Source: Candidatus Neomicrothrix sp. UBA2983 (GTDB taxonomy: Bacteria > Actinomycetota > Acidimicrobiia > Acidimicrobiales > MedAcidi-G1). Taken from it: a stretch of 64,000 nucleotides of DNA. Positions 8,316 to 16,837 of the stretch are shown piece by piece (within the stretch, counting starts at the first letter, position 1; every line of letters starts with the position of its first letter). The notes under the pieces were generated by a model. The model was given only the letters and a program-made list of their open reading frames with translations, had not been told where the DNA came from and searched no databases. A program made the translations under genes and the position numbers. The DNA is taken from contig DEAL01000008.1 of the NCBI GenBank assembly GCA_002346745.1, positions 1-64,000 on the forward strand. The letters run 5' to 3'.

Positions 8316-9344
8316 GTGACTATTGATGAGGTGCTTCGCCAGATGCCCAAGACGGAACTCCATCTCCATTTGGAAGGTGCTGTGGATTCCCTCACGTTTG
8401 CTGAACTGGCCACCAAGCATGGACTGGAATTGCCACCACATAGTTCGGCTTCGGATCTGTACGAGTACGACACTTTGGCTGATTTCCTGAAGGTGTACTC
8501 ATTGGTTAGCCACGCGATACGAGACCGAGACGATTTTCAACGAGTGACATACGAGTGCCTGGAACGCTGTGCTCACAGTGGCGCAAGGTACGTAGAATTG
8601 TTTTTTAGCCCAGAGTCGCACTTTGAGGCAGGAGTTGAATACGGCGCCATGTTGGACGGAGTTCTCCAAGGCATGGAGGACGCCGAGACGGACCTCAATT
8701 TAGTGAGCAATTTGGTGCCTGCAATCAACCGTGAACTCGGCGGAGTCAGAGCGGTTGAGTTTGTGCAAATGGTTGCCGATGATCGTCGTGACCGGGTGAT
8801 AGGGGTGGGTCTTGACTTTAACGAAGTGGGCTACCCGCCAGAGCACTTTGTTGAAGCTTTTCGGCTAGCAACTCAAGTCGGACTTTGTCGCACTTCTCAT
8901 GCCGGGGAGGTTGGTCCCGCTGCAAACGTTCGAACAGGTATTGAACTACTCGGTTGTCAGCGAGTCGACCACGGTTACAACATCGTGGACGACCCCGTTT
9001 TGGTAGAAGAGTGTGTGGTTAGCCAGATTCCCTTCACGGTGTGTCCAACCACGACTACCTACACAAGTTCTTTTCGCGATCTAGCAGATCCAAACCACGC
9101 CATTCGCCAAATGGCTAGCGCTGGGCTAAAGCTGACCATTAATTCTGATGATCCACCAATGTTCGGCATCGACTTGGCAATGGAGTACTGCACCCTCTAC
9201 CACATAATGGGCTTCACGCCAGAGGAACTCAGGGAGTTTGCACTCAACGGAATTGATGCTGCATGGGTTGACGACCAGACCAAGAGCGAATGGCGGGCAG
9301 CTTGGAGCGATGAGATTGACAAACTATTGGCTCAGGTCACCTAG
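8316..9344 (+). CDS. adenosine/adenine deaminase family protein
   Basis: A 342-residue member of the adenosine deaminase family, a zinc hydrolase that deaminates adenosine or adenine. Family motifs appear in order: HLHLEGA (metal His pair), SHAGEVGP (metal His, catalytic Glu), RVDHGYNI (catalytic His) and INSDDPPMFG (metal Asp). Features lie between the adenosine and adenine deaminase branches, so substrate is uncertain. It starts at GTG with a strong ribosome site (ggaagggag). Codon use is distinctly AT-richer than every neighbour, about 50% G+C by eye, indicating recent transfer. Confidence 0.85.
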   Translation: MTIDEVLRQMPKTELHLHLEGAVDSLTFAELATKHGLELPPHSSASDLYEYDTLADFLKVYSLVSHAIRDRDDFQRVTYECLERCAHSGARYVELFFSPESHFEAGVEYGAMLDGVLQGMEDAETDLNLVSNLVPAINRELGGVRAVEFVQMVADDRRDRVIGVGLDFNEVGYPPEHFVEAFRLATQVGLCRTSHAGEVGPAANVRTGIELLGCQRVDHGYNIVDDPVLVEECVVSQIPFTVCPTTTTYTSSFRDLADPNHAIRQMASAGLKLTINSDDPPMFGIDLAMEYCTLYHIMGFTPEELREFALNGIDAAWVDDQTKSEWRAAWSDEIDKLLAQVT

Positions 9345-9566
9345 GCCTTTTTGGAGACCTACCAAACTGGACCGGTGAGTAGATAGCGCTGCTTCAGATC
9401 TGGGAGCGAACGTGCCTTTGTGTAATCGTGTGCAACGGGGTGCCCGCTGAGGAGGTCCGAAAGGACAGAGAGGCTTGATATTTCAGGCCTCGCTGCAGCG
9501 AAGGCCGAATCCCCGAACACGGCGACCCCAGCCCGCTAGAGGCCGCACAACCGCCGAAAACCCGAA
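9345..9566. other. intergenic tail of the low-GC segment
   Basis: Between the deaminase stop and the tmRNA terminator. I see no supportable gene; a 61-codon minus-strand frame here lacks any recognisable feature. Composition changes from AT-rich to GC-rich across it, so the edge of the transferred segment probably lies here. Confidence 0.4.
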
Positions 9567-9591
9567 AAGGCAGCGCCAAATGCGCTGCCTT
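9567..9591 (-). terminator. terminator of tmRNA
   Basis: A perfect 10-bp inverted repeat (aaggcagcgc / gcgctgcctt) around a 5-base loop. Read on the minus strand it is followed by ttcgggtttt. It lies 45 bases beyond the 3' end of the minus-strand tmRNA, where an intrinsic terminator is expected. Confidence 0.75.
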
Positions 9592-9594
9592 CTC

Positions 9595-9632
9595 GAAACT
9601 GCGAACACGTGCACGCAGAAACTGCGAACACG
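9595..9632. repeat. 15-bp direct repeat next to tmRNA 3' end
   Basis: The 15-mer gaaactgcgaacacg occurs at 9595-9609 and again at 9618-9632, a spacing of 23 bases, between the terminator hairpin and the tmRNA CCA end. tmRNA 3' ends are common integration sites, but no integrase or distant third copy is visible. Confidence 0.6.
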
Positions 9633-9635
9633 CCT

Positions 9636-10023
9636 TGGTGGAGCTGGGGGGAATCGAACCCCCGTCCGTCGACGGGTGGACGCCCGCGATACGACCATTC
9701 CCGAGTCTGCGGCTCCTGGCTGCCGCACCGCCGGGTCGGTTGGGCCCGAGGGCCCGGCCACGGGGTCTTTCCCCCGGGTCAGCGGTCTTTCACGCCGTCA
9801 GCGGTCTGTCCCTGCGGTCTCCACTGCTTCTGTTGCCGGGCTGCAGTGGACTGGCCCCGCGTGCCGTTGCCGGTCGCGGTGACTCTCTACTGCCTGACGG
9901 GTCAGGCGGCGAGAGCGAGATCGTCCGTGTTGGCGTCTCTGTTGGTGCCCCGTTTTGGGAGTCTGGGCAACTCCGGTCGCACGACTCGTCCACGAAACGC
10001 CGGCGTCGAAACCGATCAGCCCC
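9636..10023 (-). ncRNA. ssrA: tmRNA
   Basis: Transfer-messenger RNA, 388 bases, on the minus strand just downstream of smpB. The 5' end GGGGCTGATCGGTTTCGACG pairs with the 3' end: GGGGCUG against CAGCUCC forms the 7-bp acceptor stem, followed by A and an encoded CCA. The T arm is GGGGG-TTCGATT-CCCCC. The tag reading frame ends ANTDDLALAA-stop (9902-9949 on the minus strand if it begins at GGC, giving GTNRDANTDDLALAA). It rescues stalled ribosomes with SmpB and marks the nascent peptides for proteolysis. Confidence 0.95.
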
Positions 10024-10047
10024 GTGAAACGGGCGGCTCGAGGCCGC

Positions 10048-10078
10048 CGCGTACGGATGGTTGGTGCTCGATTGTCAA
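10048..10078 (-). promoter_or_regulatory. possible tmRNA promoter
   Basis: On the minus strand a perfect TTGACA (10073-10078) stands about 50 bases upstream of the mature tmRNA 5' end. A weak TACGCG is at 10048-10053 with a 19-base spacer. The -35 box is convincing; the -10 is poor and the spacing long. Confidence 0.4.
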
Positions 10079-10135
10079 GGATCCGCACCGACAGGGTACC
10101 GGCCGGCCGTGACGGCCGTCCGGCGAAGGGGGGCC

Positions 10136-10651
10136 TCAGCGCCGGCGACGACGGGCCATGGCGCGCTCGGCCTCCCGGTTGGCCTCCCGCTCGGCGATGG
10201 CCTGGCGCTTGTCGGCGTGGCCCCGCCCACGGGCCAGCGCCAGCTCGACCTTGGCTCGGCCACCCGAGAAGTAGAGCGACAACGGCACCAGCGTGAGGCC
10301 CTCCCGCTGGACCCGGTCGTGCATCCGGCGGATCTCGCTGCGGTGGAGCAGCAGCTTCTTGGGGCGGTCCGGGTCGTGGCCGGAGGCCTCGGCGGAGCCG
10401 CTGGTCGCCCAGGGCGAGATGTGGAGGCCCAGCAGCCAGGCCTCGCCGTCGTCGATGCGGCCGAACGACTCGGCCAACTGCACCTTGGACTCCCGCAGCG
10501 ACTTGACCTCGCCGCCGCGCAGCACGAGCCCGGCCTCCCAGGTGTCGAGGACCTCGTAGTTGCGGCGGGCTTGCCGGTTCGTGGCCACGACGCGGTCACG
10601 CGGGTCTTCCCGCTCGCCCCCGCCCGGCCTGCCCGATGACTTCGTGCCCAT
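10136..10651 (-). CDS. smpB: SsrA-binding protein SmpB
   Basis: A 171-residue SmpB, the tmRNA partner in trans-translation. Conserved segments: NRQARRNYEVLDTWEAGLVL, GGEVKSLRESKVQLAESF, and a basic C-terminal tail (REANREAERAMARRRRR) that enters the mRNA channel. It also has a short polar N-terminal extension. The tmRNA gene follows on the same strand after 112 bases. It diverges from the Mec-like peptidase gene. Confidence 0.95.
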   Translation of the reverse strand: MGTKSSGRPGGGEREDPRDRVVATNRQARRNYEVLDTWEAGLVLRGGEVKSLRESKVQLAESFGRIDDGEAWLLGLHISPWATSGSAEASGHDPDRPKKLLLHRSEIRRMHDRVQREGLTLVPLSLYFSGGRAKVELALARGRGHADKRQAIAEREANREAERAMARRRRR

Positions 10652-10707
10652 CGGGCGAGCGTACCGGTGGACCCCGCCGTGGTTCCCCCACCGTTAGCCT
10701 CGCCGTC

Positions 10708-11163
10708 GTGACCGACGAGACCCTGCGCCTGAGCGCCGACGCCCACACGGCCATGGTCGCCCATGCCCTCGCCGGCGTGCCCCACGAGGCCTGCGGGCTG
10801 TTCGCCGGCCCGGTGGGGGAGCAGGGCGGCGGCCCGGTCGTGGACCGCTTCTTCCCGATGCGCAACACCGCCGAGTCGAGCACCCTGTACCTGCTCGACG
10901 GCCAGGAGATGCTCGACGTCGAGCGGTCCGCCGACGAGGCCGGGGCCGTGATCACCGGGGTGATGCACAGCCACACCCACACGCCGGCCTACCCCTCGCC
11001 GACCGACGTGGCCGACGCCGCCCGCTTCGACCCGTTCGGCGCCTGGGTGTTCGTGATCGTCTCGCTGGAGCACGCCGATCCGGTGTTGCGGGCGTTCCGG
11101 ATCCTGGACGGCGGCATCACGGAGTTGACGGTGGCCGTGGGGGACGGCGACCCACGGGGCTAG
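10708..11163 (+). CDS. JAMM-domain metallopeptidase (Mec-like)
   Basis: A 151-residue Mov34/JAMM zinc peptidase. The catalytic Glu is in HEACGLF and the metal motif is HSHTHTPAYPSPTD (H-x-H-x7-S-x2-D). In Mycobacterium tuberculosis the homologue Mec cleaves the cysteine-charged sulfur carrier CysO and is encoded as mec-cysO-cysM. Here cysM follows directly but no cysO lies between. GTG was chosen as the start; the frame is open further upstream, but that part overlaps the smpB start region and looks non-coding. Confidence 0.85.
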   Translation: MTDETLRLSADAHTAMVAHALAGVPHEACGLFAGPVGEQGGGPVVDRFFPMRNTAESSTLYLLDGQEMLDVERSADEAGAVITGVMHSHTHTPAYPSPTDVADAARFDPFGAWVFVIVSLEHADPVLRAFRILDGGITELTVAVGDGDPRG

Positions 11164-11188
11164 AATCCCGACCGATTCAGTCGGAATT
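11164..11188. promoter_or_regulatory. 25-bp imperfect palindrome upstream of cysM
   Basis: A near-perfect dyad: the left arm aatcccgaccga and the right arm (tcagtcggaatt) match on opposite strands at ten of twelve pairs around position 11176. It begins right after the peptidase stop codon and ends 15 bases before the cysM ATG. The length and the CCGAC/GTCGG arms resemble operators of Rrf2-family regulators (CymR, IscR); the regulator is unknown. Confidence 0.55.
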
Positions 11189-11203
11189 ACACCGGAGCCC
11201 GTC

Positions 11204-12163
11204 ATGACCGTCCACGCCTCGGTCCTCGACCTGATCGGCGACACGCCGTTGGTCGACGTCAGCGCGCTCAGCCCCCACCCCGGGGCCACGATCCTCGTCA
11301 AACTCGAGGGGCAGAACCCCGCAGGTTCGGTCAAGGACCGCATCGCCAAGGCCATGGTCGAGGAGGCCGAGGCCGACGGCACCCTCGTCCCGGGCCGCAC
11401 CATCATCGAGCCGTCCTCGGGCAACACCGGCATCGCCCTGGCCATGATCGCCCGCCTCCGCGGCTACCCCCTCAAGATCGTGCTTCCCGAGAACGTCTCC
11501 GTGGAACGTCGCCAGATGCTCGAGGTCTACGGCGCCGAGATCATCCCGTCGCCCGGCGAGGAGGGCTCCAACGGCGCCGTGCGCCTGGCCCGCCGCCTCG
11601 CCGATGAGAACCCCGACTGGGTGTTCCTCTACCAGTACGCCAACGAGGCCAACCCCCGCGCCCACTACGCCACCACCGGCCCCGAGATCCTGCGTGACGC
11701 CCCGGGCATCACCCACTTCGTGGCCGGCCTCGGCACCAGCGGCACCCTCATGGGGGTCGGCACCTATCTCAAGGAACGGCGCCCCGAGGTGCAGGTGCTG
11801 GCCGTCGAGCCGCCGTCCGGCGAGTTGGTCCAGGGGCTGCGCAGCCTCGACGACGGCTACATCCCGCCCGTGTACGAGAAGTGGGGCGGCAACGAACTCC
11901 TCGACGGCAAGCGCATCGTTCGGCCGCGCGAGTCCCTGGAATGCACCCGTCGGCTGGCTGACGAGTGCGGGATCTTCGCCGGCATCTCGACTGGCGCCGC
12001 CCTGGCCGGCGCCCTCAAGGTGGCCGAGCGTCTCGCGGACGGCGAGCAGGCCACGATCGTCTTCGTCGCCTGCGATGCGGGATGGAAGTACCTGTCCACG
12101 GGCGCCTGGACCGACGACCTCGATACGGCCGCCGCCAACGCCGACTCGATCATCTACTTCTAG
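11204..12163 (+). CDS. cysM: cysteine synthase, CysM type
   Basis: A 319-residue PLP enzyme that makes cysteine. The PLP Lys is in [12 protein letters not shown], the substrate loop is [12 protein letters not shown], and the phosphate loop is [12 protein letters not shown]. The C-terminus [12 protein letters not shown] matches the actinobacterial CysM branch, which uses O-phosphoserine and a thiocarboxylated CysO carrier as sulfur donor. The adjoining Mec-like peptidase supports that reading; O-acetylserine with sulfide remains possible. Confidence 0.9.
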   Translation: MTVHASVLDLIGDTPLVDVSALSPHPGATILVKLEGQNPAGSVKDRIAKAMVEEAEADGTLVPGRTIIEPSSGNTGIALAMIARLRGYPLKIVLPENVSVERRQMLEVYGAEIIPSPGEEGSNGAVRLARRLADENPDWVFLYQYANEANPRAHYATTGPEILRDAPGITHFVAGLGTSGTLMGVGTYLKERRPEVQVLAVEPPSGELVQGLRSLDDGYIPPVYEKWGGNELLDGKRIVRPRESLECTRRLADECGIFAGISTGAALAGALKVAERLADGEQATIVFVACDAGWKYLSTGAWTDDLDTAAANADSIIYF

Positions 12164-12227
12164 CCTGCCTGCAACGGCGCCGGTGGAGGCGCCCGACCCA
12201 GGGCCACCGACCAGAAAGCAGGCACCC

Positions 12228-12947
12228 ATGCGACCCGACGGACGCCACAACGACGAACTGCGCCCGTTCTCCTTCGAGCGCGACTTCACCGACGCCGCCC
12301 TGGGTTCCTGCCTCGTGTCGTTCGGACGCACCCGGGTCCTCTGCACCGCCTCCGTGGGCGACGGCGTGCCTCGATGGCTGTCGGGCACGAACAAGGGCTG
12401 GGTGACCGCCGAGTACTCGATGCTGCCGGGCTCGAGCGCCGAGCGCATCCGGCGCCGCGTCTCCGGTCGCAGCCAGGAGATCCAGCGGCTCGTCGCCCGG
12501 TCGCTGCGGGCCGTGTGCGACCTCGGGGCGTTGGGAGAGCGCGAGGTGACGGTGGACTGCGACGTCATCCAGGCCGATGGCGGCACCCGAACCGCCTCCA
12601 TCTGTGGTGGCTACGTGGCGTTGCACGACGCCCTCGAGCGGCTCGTCGCCGCCGGAGACCTGGCCGCCAACCCGCTCACCGACCACCTGGCGGCCGTCTC
12701 GGTCGGCATCATCGACGGCGAGGCCCGCCTCGACCTGCCCTACGTCGAGGACGCCGGCGCCGAGGTCGATTTCAACGTCGTCATGACCGGCTCGGGTTGC
12801 TTCGTCGAGGTGCAGGGCACCGCCGAGGGGGAGGCCTTCGAGCGCTCCCAACTCGACGAACTGGTCGACCTGGCTGCGGGCGGCATCGCCGAGATCGTCG
12901 CCGCGCAGCGGACGCTCCTCGCCGACCCACCGCCCGCCCGCGGCTGA
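12228..12947 (+). CDS. rph: ribonuclease PH
   Basis: A 239-residue RNase PH that trims tRNA 3' ends phosphorolytically. Characteristic segments: [20 protein letters not shown], the [17 protein letters not shown] phosphate-site region, [17 protein letters not shown], and [19 protein letters not shown]. Length is typical. The ATG was chosen over a longer frame running back into cysM. RdgB follows after 37 bases, the common rph-rdgB pairing. Confidence 0.95.
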   Translation: MRPDGRHNDELRPFSFERDFTDAALGSCLVSFGRTRVLCTASVGDGVPRWLSGTNKGWVTAEYSMLPGSSAERIRRRVSGRSQEIQRLVARSLRAVCDLGALGEREVTVDCDVIQADGGTRTASICGGYVALHDALERLVAAGDLAANPLTDHLAAVSVGIIDGEARLDLPYVEDAGAEVDFNVVMTGSGCFVEVQGTAEGEAFERSQLDELVDLAAGGIAEIVAAQRTLLADPPPARG

Positions 12948-12984
12948 GCCGCCCGGCGCCGACACGGTCTGGCCGGTTGCGACG

Positions 12985-13590
12985 ATGCATCGAGTGCCCG
13001 TGCCGCTGGTTGCCGCCACGGCCAATCCCGACAAGCTGGCCGAGATCGCCGTGATCCTCGGTGGTGATGTCGAGCTCCTGCCCCGCCCGGCCGACCTCGG
13101 CGAGGTCGTCGAGGACGGCGAGACGCTGGAGGACAACGCACGCCTCAAGGCGGTGGCGGTCTGTTCGGCGGCAGGTGCGGCCGCCGTGTCCGACGACACC
13201 GGCCTCGAGGTCGACGCCCTCGGAGGCGCTCCCGGGGTCCATACCGCCCGCTTCGCCGGCGAGGGTGCAACGTACGCAGACAATGTGGCGCGCCTGCTCC
13301 GGGAGCTCGAGGGTGTTGCTCCGGGCCTGCGGACGGCCCGGTTCCGCACCGTGGCCCTCGTCCATCGTCCCGACGGCAGCGAGGTCGTCGCCACCGGCAC
13401 GGTCGAGGGACGGATCGCCGAGGAGGCGACGGGGGAAGGCGGCTTCGGCTACGACCCGGTGTTCGTGCCCGTGGAGGGCGACGGCCGCACCTTCGCCGAG
13501 ATGGGCGACGAGAAGCATGCCCTCTCGCACCGTGGTCGGGCGTTTCGCGCGCTCGCCCGACGGCTGGACGGCGAGGCCTCCAACCGCTAG
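12985..13590 (+). CDS. rdgB: non-canonical purine NTP pyrophosphatase RdgB/HAM1
   Basis: A 201-residue house-cleaning enzyme that hydrolyses ITP, dITP and XTP. Motifs: ATANPDKLAEI (phosphate binding), DDTGLEVDALGGAPGVHTAR and GGFGYDPVFVP. Length fits the family. It follows rph, with which it is probably co-transcribed. Its stop codon shares a CTAG with the stop of the convergent GGDEF-EAL gene. Confidence 0.95.
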   Translation: MHRVPVPLVAATANPDKLAEIAVILGGDVELLPRPADLGEVVEDGETLEDNARLKAVAVCSAAGAAAVSDDTGLEVDALGGAPGVHTARFAGEGATYADNVARLLRELEGVAPGLRTARFRTVALVHRPDGSEVVATGTVEGRIAEEATGEGGFGYDPVFVPVEGDGRTFAEMGDEKHALSHRGRAFRALARRLDGEASNR

Positions 13591-16058
13591 TTCGGCGAGG
13601 CCGCCCCCGTCGACCAGCGGGGTTCGAGGAACCGGTCGAACTCGGCGTCGGTCACCGGCTCCGAGAAGTGGTAGCCCTGCGCCAGGTCGCAGCGCAGTTG
13701 GCGCAGGCGCTCCAGCTGCTCCTCGGTCTCGACGCCCTCGGCCACGACCCGCAGCCCGAGGCTGTGGGCGAGGGCGATCGTGCCCGTGACGATCGCGGTG
13801 TCGCCGTCGTTGCTGCCGAGGCCGGCCACGAAGGAGCGGTCCACCTTCAGGAAGTCGATCGGGAAGCGCTTCAGGTAGGCCAGCGACGAGAACCCGGTGC
13901 CGAAGTCGTCCAGCCCGATGCGCACCCCGAGCTCGGTCAGGTCGTCCAGGACCCGCTCGGTCACCGGGTTGGCGGCGATCAGGGCGCTCTCGGTGAACTC
14001 GAGCGCCACCAGGGCGGGGTCGAGGCCGCAGCCGGCCAGGGCGTCGTCCACGACGCCGGGGAAGGCGGCGTCGGCCAACTGGCGGGCCGACACGTTGACC
14101 GCCATGGACAGGGGCTCCTGGTGGGTGCGGCTCCACGCCGCCAGCCGATCCAGGGCGAGCACGAGGACCCGGCTGCCGAGTTCGGCGATCAGCCCGCTGT
14201 CCTCGGCGATGTCGATGAACTGGTCGGGAAGCAGCAACTCGCCGGTCTCGGCCCGGACCCGGGCGAGGGCCTCGGCGCCGGTGACGGCGCCGTCGCTGAT
14301 GCGCACGACCGGCTGGAAGTGGACCTCGATCCGATTCGACTCGAGGGCCAGGCGGAGTTCCTGCTGGATCGAGTGGCGACGGACGGCCTGGACCCTCAGG
14401 TTGTCATCGAAGAGCTCCGCCCGGTCCCGCCCTTCCTCCTTGGCCCGGTACATGGCGGTGTCGGCGTCGCGAAGGAGGTCGCCGGGCGTCTCGTCACCAT
14501 GGGCGATGTTGATCCCGATGCTCGTGGTGACGACCGTCGATTCGGCGCCGAGTTCGACGGGGCGGGCCAGGGCCCGCCGGATGCGTTCGGCGGCGGTCAG
14601 GGCGTCGATGTGCCGGAGCATGTCGCCGATGACGACCACGAACTCGTCGCCGCCGAGGCGGGCGACGGTGTCGCCGGGTCGGACCGTGCGTTCGAGCCGG
14701 CGGGCCACCTCCCGAAGCAGGTCGTCGCCGGCGCCGTGGCCGAGCGAGTCGTTGACGACCTTGAAGCGGTCCAGGTCGAGGAACAGCACGCCGACCGAGC
14801 GCTGGTGGCGGGACGCCCGGTGCAGGGCGTCCTGGAGGCGGTCCAGCAACAGGGCACGGTTGGGGAGGCCCGTCAACTCGTCGTGGAAGGCCCGCTCCTC
14901 GAGCTGTGCCGCCACCTCGACGCGTTCGGTGACGTCCCGGGCGTTGACCACGATGCCCTCGACAGCGGGGTTCTCGAGCAGGTTGGTGGCGACGATCTCC
15001 ATGTGCCGCCACCCCCCGTCGGTGTGGGCGACCCGGGCGTCGAACACCGGCGACATCCCCGGCGTGGCGACGACGGTCGGGGCCTGCGCGATCAGCCGGT
15101 CGAGGTCCTCGGGGTGGACCAGGTCGGCCACCGGGACGCCCTCGAGGTCGTGGGGCTCGAGGCCCAGCACACGGGCGACCGCCGGACTGGCGTAGATGAT
15201 GCCACCGTCCTCGCCGACCACGCAGACTAGGTCGGAGGCGTGCTCGACGAGGGCCGCCAGCCGCACCTCGGTGGCCTCGACCCGGCGGCGGGCCGCGTAC
15301 AGGTCGCTGAGGTCGCGGGCCACCAGCGAGATCGCCTCGAGGCGCCCGGTGTGGTTCCGGTGGGCGACGAGCACCGCCGAGACCGGGAGCGGCGCGGCAC
15401 CGTCGTTGCCGGTGCTGGCCAGGCGCAACTCGCCTCTCCAGGTGCCGCCGGAGCGGACGGCGGGCAGGGCGGTGGCGGCGTACCGGGCCTGCGACCAGCC
15501 GTCCAGGCGGTCGAGCAGCCGGAGCCCGGGAACCTGCGGGTTCCCCAGGATCTCCCGGAAGGCGTCGTTGGCCCAGGCGATCGTGCGTCCCAGCGGGTCG
15601 AGCACGGCGACGAGGTCGGGACTGGCCTCGAGTACCCGGGTCAACTCGTGGGCCCGTCGAGCCTCCTCGAGTTCCTCGGTGACGTCGTCGAAGGTGAGCA
15701 GCGCGGCGCCGCCGGCATCGACCGGGGTCAGGGACAGGTCGATCCAGCGCAGCCCGTCCTCGGGTGCCACGAGCCGCAACCGCCCCCGGATCCCCCGCCC
15801 GGCGGCCAGTGCGGCACGTGCCGCCTCGAGGAACTCGTCACGGCCGTCGGCGTCGATGGCAGCCTGCCAGCCGGCGCCGAGCGCCTGTTCGAGCGCCTGG
15901 CCCGTGTGTTCGGTCCAGCGGGCGTTGGCCCGACGGAACCCCAGGTCGGCGTCGAGGACCGCCATCCCGGTGGGGCAGGCGTCGACCAGCCGGTCGAGCA
16001 GGCCGGCGTCGCCCGTCTCGATCGGGCCCGGGTCGCCGGGCAGGGGCGTGTCCGTCAT
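13587..16058 (-). CDS. PAS-PAS-PAS-GGDEF-EAL cyclic-di-GMP signalling protein
   Basis: An 823-residue predicted cytoplasmic protein with three PAS-like domains (about 20-130, 135-255, 265-380), a diguanylate cyclase domain (about 385-550) and an EAL phosphodiesterase domain (about 560-810). GGDEF is intact and preceded by an RPGD inhibitory site. The EAL domain keeps GAEALARV and LDDFGTG, so both activities could be present. No transmembrane helix is obvious; PAS domains probably sense a small ligand or redox state. The ATG begins two bases after the tRNA-Leu 3' end, leaving no room for a ribosome site. Confidence 0.93.
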   Translation of the reverse strand: MTDTPLPGDPGPIETGDAGLLDRLVDACPTGMAVLDADLGFRRANARWTEHTGQALEQALGAGWQAAIDADGRDEFLEAARAALAAGRGIRGRLRLVAPEDGLRWIDLSLTPVDAGGAALLTFDDVTEELEEARRAHELTRVLEASPDLVAVLDPLGRTIAWANDAFREILGNPQVPGLRLLDRLDGWSQARYAATALPAVRSGGTWRGELRLASTGNDGAAPLPVSAVLVAHRNHTGRLEAISLVARDLSDLYAARRRVEATEVRLAALVEHASDLVCVVGEDGGIIYASPAVARVLGLEPHDLEGVPVADLVHPEDLDRLIAQAPTVVATPGMSPVFDARVAHTDGGWRHMEIVATNLLENPAVEGIVVNARDVTERVEVAAQLEERAFHDELTGLPNRALLLDRLQDALHRASRHQRSVGVLFLDLDRFKVVNDSLGHGAGDDLLREVARRLERTVRPGDTVARLGGDEFVVVIGDMLRHIDALTAAERIRRALARPVELGAESTVVTTSIGINIAHGDETPGDLLRDADTAMYRAKEEGRDRAELFDDNLRVQAVRRHSIQQELRLALESNRIEVHFQPVVRISDGAVTGAEALARVRAETGELLLPDQFIDIAEDSGLIAELGSRVLVLALDRLAAWSRTHQEPLSMAVNVSARQLADAAFPGVVDDALAGCGLDPALVALEFTESALIAANPVTERVLDDLTELGVRIGLDDFGTGFSSLAYLKRFPIDFLKVDRSFVAGLGSNDGDTAIVTGTIALAHSLGLRVVAEGVETEEQLERLRQLRCDLAQGYHFSEPVTDAEFDRFLEPRWSTGAASPN

Positions 16059-16059
16059 G

Positions 16060-16141
16060 TGCGGACGGGGGGACTCGAACCCCCATGCCTTGCGGCGCCG
16101 GCTCCTAAAGCCGGTGCGTCTACCAGTTCCGCCACGTCCGC
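16060..16141 (-). tRNA. tRNA-Leu (anticodon TAG)
   Basis: An 82-base class II tRNA on the minus strand. Acceptor GCGGACG pairs with CGTCCGC. The anticodon arm is CCGGC-TTTAGGA-GCCGG, giving anticodon TAG. There is a variable arm (gcgccgcaaggcat region), and the T arm is GGGGG-TTCGAGT-CCCCC. CCA is not encoded. The GGDEF-EAL gene starts directly downstream. Confidence 0.93.
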
Positions 16142-16191
16142 AGCGGTGCAGCCTAGGTGGAGGCGAGGGGCGGAGGGGTCCGGACGGCCGC

Positions 16192-16794
16192 TCAGGCCAT
16201 CTCGCCGCGGCGCACGATCACCTTGTCGATGATCCCGTACTCCTGCGCCTCGTCGGCGGTGAACCAGCGGTCGCGGTCGCTGTCGGCCTCGATGGTCTCG
16301 AAGGACTGCCCGGTGTGCTCGGCGATCCGCTCCTGGAGCTGGCGCTTCACGTGGGTCATCTGCTCGGCCTGGATGGCGATCGAGGAGGCGTCGCCCTGCA
16401 CGCCGCCGAGCGGCTGGTGCATCATCACGCGTGCGTGGGGGAGGGCGTAGCGCTTGCCGGGTGCGCCGGCGCAGAGCAGGAACTGCGCCATCGAGGCACC
16501 CAGGCCGGTGCAGATGGTGCCGACCTCGGGACCGACGAACTGCATCGTGTCGTAGATGGCCATGCCGGCAGTCACCGAGCCGCCCGGCGAGTTGATGTAG
16601 AGCCAGATCGGCTTCTCGGGGTCCTCGGCCTCCAGGAACAGCATCTGGGCGACCAGCACGTTGGCGATCTCGTCGTTGACGTCGGTTCCGAGAAAGACGA
16701 TGCGGTTCTTGAGGAGCCGGTCGAAGATGTCGACGCGGCCCGAGGCCCCGCCATCGAGGTCGGAGGCGGCCGCGGGAAGGTGGAGTTCGCTCAT
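16192..16794 (-). CDS. clpP: ATP-dependent Clp protease proteolytic subunit
   Basis: A 200-residue ClpP serine protease. The catalytic triad is Ser101 in GLGASMAQF, His126 in MMHQPLGG, and Asp in [13 protein letters not shown]. The oligomer/active-site segment [19 protein letters not shown] is intact. No ClpX or second clpP is next to it, although actinobacteria usually have at least two ClpPs. The ATG gives a normal N-terminus; a longer frame upstream adds unrelated Pro-rich sequence. tRNA-Leu and the GGDEF-EAL gene follow on the same strand. Confidence 0.92.
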   Translation of the reverse strand: MSELHLPAAASDLDGGASGRVDIFDRLLKNRIVFLGTDVNDEIANVLVAQMLFLEAEDPEKPIWLYINSPGGSVTAGMAIYDTMQFVGPEVGTICTGLGASMAQFLLCAGAPGKRYALPHARVMMHQPLGGVQGDASSIAIQAEQMTHVKRQLQERIAEHTGQSFETIEADSDRDRWFTADEAQEYGIIDKVIVRRGEMA

Positions 16795-16837
16795 GTGGGG
16801 GAGGGTATCGGCGGCCCGTGACGGCCCGGCCCCCGGC

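Noticed and set aside
9394..9579. 61-codon minus-strand frame
   Set aside because: It overlaps the tmRNA terminator, has no ribosome site and no recognisable sequence.
9595..9636. Genomic island attachment site at the tmRNA 3' end
   Set aside because: No integrase and no second copy of the tmRNA 3' end was found in the window, so only the local direct repeat is reported.
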